Origin: Planctomycetia bacterium
GTDB taxonomy: Bacteria > Planctomycetota > Planctomycetia > Gemmatales > Gemmataceae
Assembly: GCA_005808665.1 (NCBI GenBank)
Contig: SYLG01000053.1
Location: 1-46,111 of the forward strand
DNA length: 46,111 bases
Direction of reading: 5' to 3'
Position 1 is the first letter of the stretch. Each line of letters starts with the position of its first letter. Under the pieces are notes generated by a model. It did no database searches. It was not told the DNA's origin and saw only the letters and a list, made by a program, of their open reading frames with translations. A program made the position numbers and the translations under genes. Positions 8,586 through 18,228 of this stretch are shown piece by piece.

Positions 8586-8735
8586 CGGAAAATGCGGCCC
8601 AAATATCCCATGGCACCTAAATTGACAACTCCGCCCTTTACCATCTCCTGGGTTCGTCCGAGGTTGGCACCTCCCAGGATTGTCCTGCGTTTCGCAACCA
8701 AAATCCCGCCTCGCCTTGCCTTGCCCACTTGGGAC

Positions 8736-9332
8736 ATGTCCCTGGCTCTGGAGAGGTTGTGCCACGATTTTTGTTCAAGGTGTCCCGAGTTTTTCCACAT
8801 CGACCCCGCCAGGCTGGTTTTTAATCTGGTCCGAAATCGCAAAAGGACCCTTCATGGTCTCCAGGCCCGGATCACCCCCATGCGATTTGAGGGGGGGCTT
8901 CTCACAGGAGTCCGAAGGCAGCGGAACTTTCAGATTCAGCGGTTCTTTTTGGATGGGCGAGAGATCCTTTACCATTTGGCGTTTTGTGTTCCCAGATTCT
9001 TGATGCTTTCCCCCCGGGAAAGATTCATCACCATTCTTCATGAGTTGTTTCACATCGATCCATCGTTTCATGGAGGGCTGAGACGTTTTGCAGGGGCCTG
9101 TCCCCATCACGGGCCAAGCAAACGCGATTTTGATCTGAAAATGGCAGAGATTCTGGATCGGTATCAAAATGGGGAAAAAGACGAGGGGGCGTACCAGCCT
9201 TTTTTGTCCAACATGACAGATTATCGCCAATCCTTTTCTGGTGTGGAAGGTTGGTGTGCCCCAAAGCCACGGCTTATCCCTTTGGATTTGGGCCGGGCGG
9301 AAATTGCTGAGGATTTTTATGACCAAACCTGA
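8736..9332 (+). CDS. Putative zinc metallopeptidase (HExxH)
   Basis: About 198 residues from the chosen ATG. The core is [19 protein letters not shown], an HExxH zinc site (HELFH) in a helix, followed about 23 residues later by [19 protein letters not shown], whose His residues could give the third ligand. This arrangement resembles the putative phage-type metallopeptidase families of small cytoplasmic proteases. The N-terminal part ([12 protein letters not shown]) looks like the start of the domain. The frame remains open upstream to 8592, but that stretch is Pro/Arg-rich and reads like non-coding sequence, so the start is uncertain, and no strong ribosome site is seen. The 3' end overlaps the dehydratase gene by 14 bases, indicating co-transcription. 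Substrate and role are unknown. Confidence 0.7.
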   Translation: MSLALERLCHDFCSRCPEFFHIDPARLVFNLVRNRKRTLHGLQARITPMRFEGGLLTGVRRQRNFQIQRFFLDGREILYHLAFCVPRFLMLSPRERFITILHELFHIDPSFHGGLRRFAGACPHHGPSKRDFDLKMAEILDRYQNGEKDEGAYQPFLSNMTDYRQSFSGVEGWCAPKPRLIPLDLGRAEIAEDFYDQT

Positions 9333-11277
9333 CCTGTTTCCCTGTTTGGATGACCTGTTGGAACTGCATACCTCGGCCCCGGGGCCAGTTGGGGAGCTTC
9401 CCCTGACGGAGGCAATCCTTCGGGATTCCCCTTCCGGGGACCTCTTTGGTTGGACCCAAAATGCCGGGATGGGTTGGAATCCTGCCGAATTGGGCCGTCC
9501 CGAGGTTTTGATCCTTAGCACTTCGGGAGGATTAAGGCGCCCTGATGGAACACCTGAGGCCTTGGGGTTTCATACCGGTCATTTTGAGGTCATCCTCCAG
9601 GTGGCTGAGGCTGCAAAAAGGTTACGGGCCATTGGGGCAATCCCCTTTGCCGGTTATGTAAGCGATCCCTGCGATGGCCGAACGCAGGGAACCACCGGCA
9701 TGATGGACAGCTTGCCCTATCGCAATGATGCCGCAGTGGTCCTTAAACGGTTGGCGCGAAGCCTGCCGACAAGGAAAGGCCTTATAGGAGTAGCGACCTG
9801 TGACAAAGGTCTGCCGGCCATGATGATGGCCCTTGCCTCCTTTCGGGATCTTCCTTGGGGCATTGTTCCCGGAGGAGTCACCCTTCCTGCCAAAGGTGCG
9901 GAAGATGCGGGTAAGGTTCAAACCATTGGAGCCCGGTTTTCTCATGGCCTAATCACCCTGAAAGAGGCCGCCGAAATGGGCTGCAGGGCCTGTGGATCTC
10001 CGGGGGGCGGTTGTCAATTTTTGGGAACAGCCGCTACCAGCCAGGTCGTCGCTGAGGCCTTGGGAATGACCGTTCCACACGCCGCATTGGCTCCCTCGGG
10101 CCAACCCGTTTGGTTGCATTTGGCGGCCCAAACAGCAGATGCCGTGATGGGCATGGCCCGTGAGGGCCTTGTTGGAAAGGACATCCTGACCGGGGATTCC
10201 ATCCATAATGCCATGGTTGTTCATGCGGCGTTTGGTGGTTCGACCAATTTACTCCTTCATATTCCGGCCATCGCTTTTAGTGCCGGTCTGAAAAGGCCAA
10301 CCGTTGGGGATTGGACAGCCGTCAACCGCATGGTTCCCCGGTTGGTGGATGCCCTGCCCAATGGCCCCATCGGCCACACAACGGTGCGGGTTTTCCTTGC
10401 GGGGGGCGTTCCGGAGGTCATGCTCCACCTTCGGGAAATGGGCCTTTTGCGATTGCAGGTCAAGACCATTACCGGACAAACCCTGGGTCAGGTCCTGGAG
10501 GAGTGGGCCCTTTCAAAACGAAGGATTCGAATGCGCGAGCTGCTTGTGAGCCGCGAGGGCGTCGATCCGGATTCGGTAATTCTTAGCCCAGCCAAGGCCC
10601 GCCATGCCGGACTTACCTCAACGGTTGTCTTCCCCAGGGGCAACTTGGCCCCGGAAGGATCGGTGATCAAGGCAACCGCCATTGACCCGGTCATGGTCGG
10701 AGCCGATGGGATCTACCGCCATGAGGGCCCAGCCCGGGTTTTCACCTCCGAACTCCTGGCAATCAAAGCAATTAAAACCGGGGCAATTCAACCCGGAGAT
10801 GTGCTGGTCCTTATGGGCAGGGGGCCTATGGGATGTGGCATGGAGGAGATCTATCAAATCACCTCCGCCCTTAAACACTTACCTTTTGGCAAGCAGGTTG
10901 CGGTCGTCACCGATGCCCGTTTTTCAGGAGTGTCCACGGGTGCTTGCATAGGCCATGTTGGCCCTGAAGCCCTGGCGGGAGGACCCATTGGCCGACTTCG
11001 GGAGAACGACCTCATCCGGATTGTTGTGGATCGGAATACCCTGGCTGGGTCCGTGGACCTGGTGGGAAACGCTAACGGTCCGCTTTCCCAAGAGGCTGCG
11101 ATACTCCTTTTGAAAACCAGATCCCCCCAGGAGGGGTTGGCACCGGACCCCCATTTGCCGGCGGACACCAAACTTTGGGCCATGTTGCAGCAGTTGGGGG
11201 GAGGTACTTGGGGGGGGTGTGTCTACGACGAAAAAGCCTTGGAAAAAAGATTGGGATGGGAGAATTATCAGAAGTAG
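9319..11277 (+). CDS. yjhG: YjhG/YagF-type sugar-acid dehydratase (IlvD/Edd superfamily)
   Basis: A 652-residue cytoplasmic iron-sulfur dehydratase, close to the 655 residues of E. coli YjhG, which dehydrates D-xylonate to a 2-keto-3-deoxy acid. The three superfamily cysteines can be seen: [31 protein letters not shown], and the [16 protein letters not shown] block. The last of these ([17 protein letters not shown]) and [11 protein letters not shown] separate this group from IlvD and Edd. The C-terminal swivelling-barrel part has [14 protein letters not shown] and [21 protein letters not shown], both conserved. The ATG at 9319 has GAGG eight bases upstream. Overlap with the metallopeptidase gene implies one transcript. 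The exact sugar acid is inferred from the family, not shown here. Confidence 0.88.
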   Translation: MTKPDLFPCLDDLLELHTSAPGPVGELPLTEAILRDSPSGDLFGWTQNAGMGWNPAELGRPEVLILSTSGGLRRPDGTPEALGFHTGHFEVILQVAEAAKRLRAIGAIPFAGYVSDPCDGRTQGTTGMMDSLPYRNDAAVVLKRLARSLPTRKGLIGVATCDKGLPAMMMALASFRDLPWGIVPGGVTLPAKGAEDAGKVQTIGARFSHGLITLKEAAEMGCRACGSPGGGCQFLGTAATSQVVAEALGMTVPHAALAPSGQPVWLHLAAQTADAVMGMAREGLVGKDILTGDSIHNAMVVHAAFGGSTNLLLHIPAIAFSAGLKRPTVGDWTAVNRMVPRLVDALPNGPIGHTTVRVFLAGGVPEVMLHLREMGLLRLQVKTITGQTLGQVLEEWALSKRRIRMRELLVSREGVDPDSVILSPAKARHAGLTSTVVFPRGNLAPEGSVIKATAIDPVMVGADGIYRHEGPARVFTSELLAIKAIKTGAIQPGDVLVLMGRGPMGCGMEEIYQITSALKHLPFGKQVAVVTDARFSGVSTGACIGHVGPEALAGGPIGRLRENDLIRIVVDRNTLAGSVDLVGNANGPLSQEAAILLLKTRSPQEGLAPDPHLPADTKLWAMLQQLGGGTWGGCVYDEKALEKRLGWENYQK

Positions 11278-11316
11278 GTTTTCAAACCATTTGGGCAAAT
11301 CGCCCTGGCAACTTTA

Positions 11317-11326
11317 TAGAATAGTG
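11317..11326 (+). promoter_or_regulatory. Possible -10 element of the secretion operon
   Basis: TAGAATAGTG, identical to the ten bases in front of ispH (7220-7229), lies 58 bases before the gspE ATG in the 107-base gap after the dehydratase gene. TAGAAT matches five of six bases of the -10 consensus. A TTGGGC at 11291-11296 is a poor -35 candidate with a 20-base spacer. Confidence 0.35.
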
Positions 11327-11384
11327 GGTGATCCAACCCGGCTCCTTTTTGGCTCTATCTCCCGTGCCCTGAAAAGGTTTTTCC

Positions 11385-12656
11385 ATGGTGGTGCTTGGCA
11401 AAGATGATGCTGTGGAATTGGTGAGGAGAAATCCTTCTTGCCCGGGGCCAACTCATTCCCAAACCTCGGATCCTGTTGCCCTCGTCCAGGAGCTGATTCA
11501 AAAGGCCTTGGGAGCAAATGCGTCGGATGTTCACCTTGATCCTGGACCAGAATCCTGGGATGTCCGTTTTCGGGTGGATGGCATTTTGCGCCCAGAAGGT
11601 TCGTTTTCATCGCGCCTTGGTCCCAATGTGGTTGCCCGACTGAAAGTCCTTGCCGAACTCCTTACCTATCGAACTGACATTCCCCAAGAGGGACGGTTGG
11701 AATTGGGAGGTATGAAAGGTTCCGGAATGGAAGGCCGACTTAGCACCTTTCCAACCCTTCATGGGGAGAAGGTTGCCATTCGGTTTTTCGGGCGGGAAGC
11801 CACCCGGCTTGGCCTTGATCACTTGGGCCTGGAGATGGAAACACTCCATCGGCTAAAGGGCTTGCTTGCCGGGCGACAGGGTGCCGTGTTGTTGACCGGC
11901 CCTGGTGGCAGCGGCAAAACCACGACGCTTTATGCCGCCCTTGAGTCGATCCGGGAAACGCACAAGAACGGCATCCACATTTTTACCATCGAAGATCCGA
12001 TAGAACGGCCCATAGCCGGAATCACCCAATCGCAGGCCAAGCCCGGAAGCGATTTTGATTTTGCCCGGGGCTTAAGGAGCCTGTTGCGGCAAGACCCCGA
12101 GGTGGTCATGGTGGGTGAAATCAGGGATGGCCAAACCGCCTCGATTGCCATGGAGGCTGCCCTTACTGGACACCTCCTCTTGTCCACGGTTCATGCTGGC
12201 TCGGCTTGTGGCGTTTTTTCCCGACTTTTGGACATGGGTGTCGAACCCTATGCCCTGACTAGCGGAATTCGGGGAGTCTTAAACCAACGATTGGTCCGCA
12301 AATCCTGTGCAACTTGCCGGGGAATCGGCTGTTTGGCTTGCCAGCAATCCGGTTTTTCCGGAAGGTTGCTTTTGGCAGAACTTGTTGAAGTGAAGGGACC
12401 ATTGCGCAAAGCGATCCTTGCCCGGGCCGATCTGGATGGACTGATCGATGCGGCCAGGGAAATGAACCAACCCCATGGGGGGGCGTCAGGAGAATCGCAA
12501 TTGTGGGAAACGGGACTGCGTGCCGTAGCCCGTGGCGAAACCACCCACGAAGAACTAACCCGGTCGCTTGGTCCAAAGCCTGGGCAGGGTGCATTGTCAC
12601 CAAAATCTATCCATCCTATCCCAAAATCGCAGTTGGACGGGGAGAACCGCGCATGA
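11385..12656 (+). CDS. gspE: Type II secretion / type IV pilus assembly ATPase (GspE/PulE family)
   Basis: A 423-residue cytoplasmic hexameric ATPase that powers pseudopilus assembly. Seen: the N2-type region with ASDVHLDPG (about 47-54) and RFRVDGIL, the Walker A GPGGSGKTTT at 172-181, the Asp box FTIEDPIE, the Walker B-type block LLRQDPEVVMVGEIRD, and the His box LLLSTVHAGSA. It is shorter than usual: the N-terminal GspE-N domain is missing, and the zinc-binding loop is compact (CATCRGIGCLAC, Cys-x2-Cys-x4-Cys-x2-Cys) where the family usually has a longer insert between the Cys pairs. The ATG at 11385 has AAGG seven bases before it. The stop overlaps the next start by four bases (ATGA), the first of several such joints in this operon. 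Confidence 0.93.
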   Translation: MVVLGKDDAVELVRRNPSCPGPTHSQTSDPVALVQELIQKALGANASDVHLDPGPESWDVRFRVDGILRPEGSFSSRLGPNVVARLKVLAELLTYRTDIPQEGRLELGGMKGSGMEGRLSTFPTLHGEKVAIRFFGREATRLGLDHLGLEMETLHRLKGLLAGRQGAVLLTGPGGSGKTTTLYAALESIRETHKNGIHIFTIEDPIERPIAGITQSQAKPGSDFDFARGLRSLLRQDPEVVMVGEIRDGQTASIAMEAALTGHLLLSTVHAGSACGVFSRLLDMGVEPYALTSGIRGVLNQRLVRKSCATCRGIGCLACQQSGFSGRLLLAELVEVKGPLRKAILARADLDGLIDAAREMNQPHGGASGESQLWETGLRAVARGETTHEELTRSLGPKPGQGALSPKSIHPIPKSQLDGENRA

Positions 12657-13702
12657 GTCAGAACAGCACAAGCGATTTTCAGGCCCTAAATGATGAAATT
12701 GCCAGCCTCGCCAAAGCAGGCCTTCCCCTGGATCAGGGCCTGGAGGCACTTTCGAGAGACTTGGGCCGGGGTAGGCTTGCCAAGGTAACGCAAAACATAT
12801 CCCAAAGCCTGAAAGCGGGCAAAACCCTTCCTGAGGCACTCGATATTGAATCGGCCAGCCTGCCTCCCTTTTACGCCGCCTTGGTAGCCTCGGGGATTCG
12901 CACAGGACGGATGGCGGAAGTCCTTGCGACCCTAACGCTGCATGCCCGGACCTTGGCGGACCTGCGCTCCACTTTGTGGCTGGCCCTCCTTTATCCCATA
13001 ATGGTCATGGTTGCCGCGCTAGGGTTGGTCCTGTTTTTGGTCTCCACCCTTGTACCAAGGTTCAGCGTCATTTTCAAAGACTTTGGAATGCGCCTCCCTT
13101 GGCTTACCCAAACCCTGATCTCCCTTGGGGATAATCCCGTTATAAACATTCTCCTCCCTATCGGAATTGGTTTGGGTTTGCTCCTGGTGATTTGGCTGGT
13201 GCTTCGGTCGAGTACGGGTGGGAGGCATTTCCTTTCCTCGGCTTTGTACTCTATTCCCGGCGTGGGTACCCTTATTCGCAGCGTCCGCCTTGCCTCGTTT
13301 GCCGACCTCATGGGAATCCTTGTGGAACACCAAATTCCCTTGCCTGAGGCCATTCGCATGGCGGGTGAGGCCAGCTCGGATCCGCTTTTGAGGGAGGCTT
13401 CCCGCAACCTGGAAGAGAGGCTTTCCAAAGGCGAAAGCTTGGGTGTGGCAATGCGGTCGGAAAAGGGTTATCCCGTAATGCTTTCATGGATGGCAGGTTG
13501 GGCCGAAAAACGGGGAAACCTGGGCAATAGTTTTCGGCAGGCTTCCGAATTTTATCAGCGACGGGCCGAGACCCGAGCTTTGTTTCTCAAAAGCATCCTC
13601 CCCACGGTGGGCATTTTGACCACCGGCCTCCTTGTGGGAGTGATCGTGATTGGGGGTCTGTTTGCTCCCTTGCTCAACTTGTTGGAGGGGTTAAGCAAGT
13701 GA
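12653..13702 (+). CDS. gspF: Type II secretion inner-membrane platform protein (GspF family)
   Basis: A 349-residue polytopic membrane protein with the two tandem T2SF domains of GspF/PilC. Domain one spans about residues 15-140 (EIASLAKAGLPLDQGLEALS; the helical GIRTGRMAEVLATL), domain two about 220-345 (LVEHQIPLPEAIRMAGEAS; AEKRGNLGNSFRQASEFY), with hydrophobic segments around 110-135, 165-190 and 320-345. It forms the inner-membrane base that connects the ATPase to the pseudopilus. It is coupled to gspE by a four-base overlap and to the next gene by a TGATG junction (stop and start share one base). Length is a little under the family norm of about 400. Confident on family. Confidence 0.92.
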   Translation: MSQNSTSDFQALNDEIASLAKAGLPLDQGLEALSRDLGRGRLAKVTQNISQSLKAGKTLPEALDIESASLPPFYAALVASGIRTGRMAEVLATLTLHARTLADLRSTLWLALLYPIMVMVAALGLVLFLVSTLVPRFSVIFKDFGMRLPWLTQTLISLGDNPVINILLPIGIGLGLLLVIWLVLRSSTGGRHFLSSALYSIPGVGTLIRSVRLASFADLMGILVEHQIPLPEAIRMAGEASSDPLLREASRNLEERLSKGESLGVAMRSEKGYPVMLSWMAGWAEKRGNLGNSFRQASEFYQRRAETRALFLKSILPTVGILTTGLLVGVIVIGGLFAPLLNLLEGLSK

Positions 13703-15213
13703 TGCCACCCAAACCTCCATCGAAAGGATATGGCGGGAATGGTTCCAAGGTCCTCCTTTTGGGAGCCGGGATTCCCCTTGCTATCATCCTCCTTTTGGTT
13801 TTCCTGGCCCTAACCGAATCAACGGAAGCCGTTCAGATTGGACTCATCTCCCTTTTGGCTCCGCTCATTCTGGTCTTTTTTGGTTTTGCCACGGCACTTT
13901 TGCGGTTGCCGTATCCTGGTCCCGAGCTCGAAGAATGGGCTGGACCTGGAGCCCAAAACCTACCTGCCGAAAAACTGCCCGGGTTGGGATCAGTGTTCCT
14001 TTTGTCCTTATGGGTGTTCCTTTGGTACGCCTCCCTCATGGGGGTTTTGGGGGCGATTTCATCCGGTTTGGGAATTATCCTGGGCTCCTTTATTATCGTT
14101 TGGGTGGTCCACCTGCTTCTGGTTCAAAGCAACAGTCGTCAGGAAGAATTGGCTCGGGTGATGGTGACCGCGGCGAAAAACCAGGCCAGCATGCCTGAGG
14201 CCATTCGGGCCCTTGCTGCCGATGCCGAGCCCCAGGGGGTGAGGATCTGGATTCATGCCCTTGGGCGGTTTTTTCTCCTCCCGGGTTGGGGCTCCGTGCA
14301 GGGATCCGGGTGGCGATGGCCGGCCCGGTTACGCCGTTTGGCTCGTCGGCTTGAATGTGGCCAATCGTTAGGTGAGGCCATTTCGGTCGATCCCAAACTG
14401 GTTCCACCCGCCTATCGGGTATCCTCCCAGGCCGCTCTTGGCGAAATTGCATTGATCGGTTTTTTGGACCGAACCCCGCCGCTGTCTTCGGGTCTGTTAT
14501 GGCTTGAGATTTTCCCAAGGCTAGCTTATCCGCTTTTTTTAATCGTTATTGTCGGAATTCTACTGACCTTCCACGCCATATACCTTGCCCCCAAAATGCA
14601 ACGGATTTTCAGGGATTTCAGCATTGAGGCGCATGGATTGGGTGCTTGGGCACTCGAAGGGGGCAGATGGATCAATGTATATGGTTGGGTAACCATTGCG
14701 GTCCAGGTTTTCCTGGGCTGGATAGCCTTTATGATTGCCATGGGGCCAAGTTACCGGTGGTGGCTTCCGTTTGCCCGGATCCTTTATCGGCCCGAGGTGG
14801 TGGGAGGGGGCATTCGGAGGATGGGCCTCATTTTGGAACGGGGCCATACCGAGGTTCAAGCTCTTGGTGCCCTGGCTGCTTCCCCGGGTTTGCCCTTTGG
14901 TATGCGCAAAAAACTGAATGCCATGCTTGATGACCTTAGGGCGGGGGGAACCTTTCTTGAGAGCCTTGGCCGTCGATTACGCCTTAGACGGGGAGAATTG
15001 GCCCTTTTGGAAGCCGCTTCCCGGGCCAGACAACTGCCATGGGTCATGGTCGAAATCGGCGAAAAGAAAATTCGCAATACCATTCGGCGGATTGGTTGGT
15101 TTAGCCAAGCCATTCTGATTGGTTGCGTGATTGGCCTGGGGGCTCTTGTTGGCGTGGTTGCCTTTTCCTGGTTCGCTCCCCTTGTTCAACTTATCGAGGT
15201 GCTCGCAGAATGA
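13702..15213 (+). CDS. Second, divergent GspF-like membrane protein
   Basis: A 503-residue membrane protein that is also GspF-like but diverged. It begins with an extra membrane region: two hydrophobic segments around residues 20-65 and two more around 95-140. Then come two T2SF-like halves: MVTAAKNQASMPEAIRALAA with a following helix-rich part and hydrophobic segment (LFLIVIVGILLTFHAIYLAP), and LILERGHTEVQALGALAASP with a final hydrophobic segment near the C-terminus. ATG at 13702 directly follows the previous stop; a GTG one codon upstream is also possible. Two F-type proteins in one operon may form a hetero-oligomeric platform, which is inference. The gene may have arisen by duplication of gspF followed by N-terminal growth. 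Confidence 0.8.
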   Translation: MPPKPPSKGYGGNGSKVLLLGAGIPLAIILLLVFLALTESTEAVQIGLISLLAPLILVFFGFATALLRLPYPGPELEEWAGPGAQNLPAEKLPGLGSVFLLSLWVFLWYASLMGVLGAISSGLGIILGSFIIVWVVHLLLVQSNSRQEELARVMVTAAKNQASMPEAIRALAADAEPQGVRIWIHALGRFFLLPGWGSVQGSGWRWPARLRRLARRLECGQSLGEAISVDPKLVPPAYRVSSQAALGEIALIGFLDRTPPLSSGLLWLEIFPRLAYPLFLIVIVGILLTFHAIYLAPKMQRIFRDFSIEAHGLGAWALEGGRWINVYGWVTIAVQVFLGWIAFMIAMGPSYRWWLPFARILYRPEVVGGGIRRMGLILERGHTEVQALGALAASPGLPFGMRKKLNAMLDDLRAGGTFLESLGRRLRLRRGELALLEAASRARQLPWVMVEIGEKKIRNTIRRIGWFSQAILIGCVIGLGALVGVVAFSWFAPLVQLIEVLAE

Positions 15214-15761
15214 ATCGCACCCTGCATTTGGACCGTCCCAAACGATCCGGTTTTACCGTTGCTGAAACTTCCCTTGCTTTGGCGCTTTGCCTGGTCGGAT
15301 CGGCAGTTGTAGTTAGCCTTGCCCTTGGCGGGATGAAACTTTCCTTGCGCCTTGACGAAGACCGGGTGGCCCGCGAGGAACTCAACAACCTCCAGGAACG
15401 GTCCAAGGTGGTTGGAGCCTCAGGCATCAATATGGATTGGGTGAATGCCCAAAAAGCCGGATCAGCTGCCATGGCCCGCCTTGGAAAAGTTGCCCTCGAT
15501 GTGAAACTCTCCTTTGTGGATCCCCAAACGGGTAAAACCATTGAGGACAAAGCGGCCAAACCCCATTTCCCGCGCCGGATAGATTCCCTCTTGTCCTGGC
15601 AATCCGGTGCACCCCGGGGGCAACTTGCAAAAAAATCAACCGGGGAACCTGTAATTAAGGATCCTGATAATAATCCAGGCGAACATCGCCAGGTGAAAGC
15701 ATGGTGGATCCTGGCTGCATCGGAAGTGAAACCTGCCAAAGGCACTGGAGGTGGATCATGA
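15210..15761 (+). CDS. Pseudopilin with type IV prepilin signal (first of three)
   Basis: A 183-residue protein with a prepilin-type N-terminus: a basic leader ending KRSG, then FTVAETSLALALCLVGSAVV. Cleavage after Gly would leave Phe1 and the conserved Glu5 at the start of the hydrophobic helix used for assembly in the pseudopilus. The soluble part is not recognisable to a named pseudopilin; the position directly after the F proteins and before a GspJ-like gene suggests a GspI- or GspH-like minor pseudopilin. Four-base overlaps (ATGA) at both ends show strict operon organisation. No prepilin peptidase gene is present in the window. Confidence 0.8.
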   Translation: MNRTLHLDRPKRSGFTVAETSLALALCLVGSAVVVSLALGGMKLSLRLDEDRVAREELNNLQERSKVVGASGINMDWVNAQKAGSAAMARLGKVALDVKLSFVDPQTGKTIEDKAAKPHFPRRIDSLLSWQSGAPRGQLAKKSTGEPVIKDPDNNPGEHRQVKAWWILAASEVKPAKGTGGGS

Positions 15762-16267
15762 TCCAAAACAAAAAACGCCAGGGTTTCACCCTGATTGAGT
15801 TGCTTTTGGTTATGGGACTTGGGGCGATTGGTCTCGCCATGATTACCGCCTCCATTCACACCCTGCTCAAGCTTCGTTCGGCCGAGGACAAGCGTGATGA
15901 AATCGCCAAACAACTCCATGAGGTTGCCTCCCGTTTTCGAAGGGATGCCCATGAAGCTGGCACCATGCCCGAAAAAGTGGAAGGGCTGAGGGCATCTGGT
16001 TCCCAAATCCTTTTTACCCAAAAGAACGGTAAAGTGATCGCTTGGAAAAGTGATACCGGCGGGGTTATGCGGGGCGAGCTTGGCCAAGGCAAAATGTTCG
16101 TATGGGAAAAACGGTTGGATTTGTTACGGGATCCCAAGGCCACTTTTTCCCAGGAAAAAGGGTTGGCGCGCATGGAAATTTCCGATCGTCCCCGCCAGGT
16201 GTACGATCACCAAATTCGCCAAAACATTGAAGCCGCCGTGGGTATTGAAGTCGGAGGCAAACCATGA
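15758..16267 (+). CDS. Pseudopilin, GspJ-like (second of three)
   Basis: A 169-residue protein starting MIQNKKRQG followed by FTLIELLLVMGLGAIGLAMI, a textbook prepilin site with Phe1 and Glu5. The region LHEVASRFRRDAHEAGTMPE resembles the long helix followed by the beta-rich head of GspJ/PulJ-like minor pseudopilins, and its place between a GspI-like and a GspK-like gene agrees. It is processed by a prepilin peptidase in the inner membrane and joins the pseudopilus tip. ATGA overlaps occur at start and stop. GspJ is a position-supported guess; prepilin status is well supported. Confidence 0.82.
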   Translation: MIQNKKRQGFTLIELLLVMGLGAIGLAMITASIHTLLKLRSAEDKRDEIAKQLHEVASRFRRDAHEAGTMPEKVEGLRASGSQILFTQKNGKVIAWKSDTGGVMRGELGQGKMFVWEKRLDLLRDPKATFSQEKGLARMEISDRPRQVYDHQIRQNIEAAVGIEVGGKP

Positions 16268-16734
16268 TTACTCCCCTGATTAAACAGGCATCTGCCTCAA
16301 AGGGAAGCCTTCCCAAAACGGGGAATCCGGGCCATTGCCCTCCCCGTCGGGGATTTGTTCTGATTGGCGTGGTAGCCCTTTTTGCCGTGCTTGTTTTGTT
16401 TATGACCGTACTTGCCCAGATCGAGGCTCATTCCCGCAAAAGGGTCCAGAGCTGGGAATTACAGGAACGGTTGGACCGTCTGGCTTATTCAGCCCTCGAG
16501 GTAGCCAAGTTTCGCCTTTTGGAAAAAGCCGGAGCGGATACAGGTTCCCTGGAAACAGGTATGGGCGAAATTGTAGCGACCTGGTCCATTGGCCAGGATC
16601 CCAAAGGAGGGTTTATCGTGAGGGGCCATGCCCGAACACCAATCGAGGGTGTGATCAAATCCCAATCCCAAAAAGAAATACGCCTCACCCGTAGCGAGGG
16701 GAAGGAAAAAGTGGTGTTGGTGCCAGGCGGATAG
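16264..16734 (+). CDS. GspK-like pseudopilin lacking Glu5 (third of three)
   Basis: A 156-residue protein with an unusually long leader of about 30 residues ending PPRRG, then FVLIGVVALFAVLVLFMTVL. The residue at position 5 after the predicted cleavage site is Gly, not the Glu needed by ordinary pilins; the loss of Glu5 is the known hallmark of GspK, the pseudopilin that caps the tip. The soluble part is short (about 100 residues) compared with GspK proteins of about 300, so the large insert domain is absent. It is the last gene of the operon; its ATG overlaps the previous stop by four bases, and the next gene is convergent. No hairpin followed by a T-run is seen in the 105-base gap after it. 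Confidence 0.72.
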   Translation: MITPLIKQASASKGSLPKTGNPGHCPPRRGFVLIGVVALFAVLVLFMTVLAQIEAHSRKRVQSWELQERLDRLAYSALEVAKFRLLEKAGADTGSLETGMGEIVATWSIGQDPKGGFIVRGHARTPIEGVIKSQSQKEIRLTRSEGKEKVVLVPGG

Positions 16735-16839
16735 GTAAACCAAACCTACCCGTCCTTGGCTTTTTTCGAACCAACCGGGCCAATCGGCTGACTTTTGGAA
16801 TCCCACCCGAACAGGTGATTTCTGAATTTCAACGGGATT

Positions 16840-18135
16840 TTACATATGGCTAATGACGGCCGCACCAAACTCGCTGCACTTGATTTCGGTGGCACCATCC
16901 ATGAGCCTGGCAAAATCATAGGTCACCCGCTTGGCTGAAATAGCCCCATCCATGCCTTTAATGATAAGGTCTGCGGCCTCTGTCCAACCCATATACCGAA
17001 GCATCATCTCACCTGACAAAATGACCGAACCTGGATTAACGCGGTCAAGATCGGCGTATTTTGGGGCCGTTCCATGGGTCGCCTCAAAGATCGCATGGCC
17101 GGTGTGGTAATTGATGTTGCCTCCAGGTGCGATGCCGATGCCTCCCACCTGAGCCGCAAGGGCATCGGAAAGATAGTCCCCGTTCAGGTTGAGCGTGGCA
17201 ATAATATCAAAATCTTCGGGCCTGGTAAGGACCTGTTGCAAGGCAATATCGGCGATGGCGTCCTTGACCAGGATTTTGCCGGATTCAAGGGCCGCCTTTT
17301 GCTCGGCATTGGCAGCTTCTTCGCCCTTGGCTTTTTTGGTACGCTCCCATTGATGCCAAGTGTAGGTTTGTGCGGGAAATTCCCTTTCGGCAAGGTCATA
17401 ACCATAGTTTCGGAAGGCACCCTCGGTATATTTCATGATGTTCCCCTTGTGGACAAGGGTCAGCGACTTGCTTTTGTTGGTAATGGCATATTCCAAGGCA
17501 CTGCGAATGAGCCGTTCCGACCCTTCACGGCTAACGGGTTTGATGCCAATACCTGTGGAATCGGGAAAGCGGATCTTGGCATACTCTTTGGGAAAAGACT
17601 CTTTGAGCAGGTTGAGGAATTTGATCCCACATTCACTGCCCGCTTCGAATTCGATCCCTGCGTAAATGTCCTCGGTGTTTTCGCGAAAAATCACCATATC
17701 CACCTTGCTTGGGTTTTTCACAGGGCTTGGTACCCCATGGAACCACCGAACGGGCCGCAGGCAAACATAGAGGTCAAGCATCTGCCTCAATGCCACATTC
17801 AACGATCGGATGCCGCCGCCAATGGGTGTGGTAAGGGGGCCCTTGATTCCCACCAGAAACTCGCGAAAGGCCTCAATGGTATCTTCAGGCAACCAGCTGT
17901 TGAATTGGGTGAAAGCCTTTTCGCCAGCAAACACCTCCATCCACGAGATTTTGCGGGTGCCTCCGTAGGCTTTTTCGACGGCAGTATCAAAAACACGAAT
18001 GGACGCCCGCCAAATGTCCCGACCGGTGCCGTCACCCTCGATGAAGGGGATAATGGGGTGATTGGGCACATGGATTTTATCCCCGGAAACAGTGATCTTT
18101 TCGCCTTGGGGTACTTTCACATTCGCATACGCCAT
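16840..18135 (-). CDS. icd: Isocitrate dehydrogenase (NADP-dependent type)
   Basis: A 431-residue cytoplasmic enzyme converting isocitrate to 2-oxoglutarate and CO2 in the TCA cycle. Visible signatures are the N-terminal [13 protein letters not shown], the substrate loop [13 protein letters not shown] with its Ser, the block [19 protein letters not shown], and the metal and cofactor regions [20 protein letters not shown] and [13 protein letters not shown]. The length fits the E. coli-type homodimeric group. The ATG at 18135 is chosen because GAGGA lies eight bases upstream and the protein then starts [13 protein letters not shown]; an in-frame upstream codon would overlap the promoter. The large open frame opposite it is non-coding. 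It is transcribed towards the secretion operon and divergent from the PAP2 gene. Confidence 0.96.
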   Translation of the reverse strand: MAYANVKVPQGEKITVSGDKIHVPNHPIIPFIEGDGTGRDIWRASIRVFDTAVEKAYGGTRKISWMEVFAGEKAFTQFNSWLPEDTIEAFREFLVGIKGPLTTPIGGGIRSLNVALRQMLDLYVCLRPVRWFHGVPSPVKNPSKVDMVIFRENTEDIYAGIEFEAGSECGIKFLNLLKESFPKEYAKIRFPDSTGIGIKPVSREGSERLIRSALEYAITNKSKSLTLVHKGNIMKYTEGAFRNYGYDLAEREFPAQTYTWHQWERTKKAKGEEAANAEQKAALESGKILVKDAIADIALQQVLTRPEDFDIIATLNLNGDYLSDALAAQVGGIGIAPGGNINYHTGHAIFEATHGTAPKYADLDRVNPGSVILSGEMMLRYMGWTEAADLIIKGMDGAISAKRVTYDFARLMDGATEIKCSEFGAAVISHM

Positions 18136-18182
18136 CTGGGTCTTCCTCAAAAAAAATCGGTATGTGCGCCAATGAAGGAACA

Positions 18183-18211
18183 ATTCGATAGTCTAGAAAA
18201 ACCAAGGTCAA
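18183..18211 (-). promoter_or_regulatory. Probable sigma70-type promoter of icd
   Basis: On the minus strand TTGACC (complement of 18206-18211, five of six matches to -35) and TCGAAT (complement of 18183-18188, four of six to -10) are separated by 17 bases. Transcription would start about 40 bases before the icd ATG, leaving room for the ribosome site. Confidence 0.5.
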
Positions 18212-18228
18212 AAGGCAGGAACGAATCA

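Noticed and set aside
17074-18228. Long plus-strand frame opposite icd, continuous with the PAP2 gene
   Set aside because: icd on the minus strand is a full-length, well-conserved enzyme; the antisense part has no domain, and PAP2 starts naturally at 18229 with a ribosome site.
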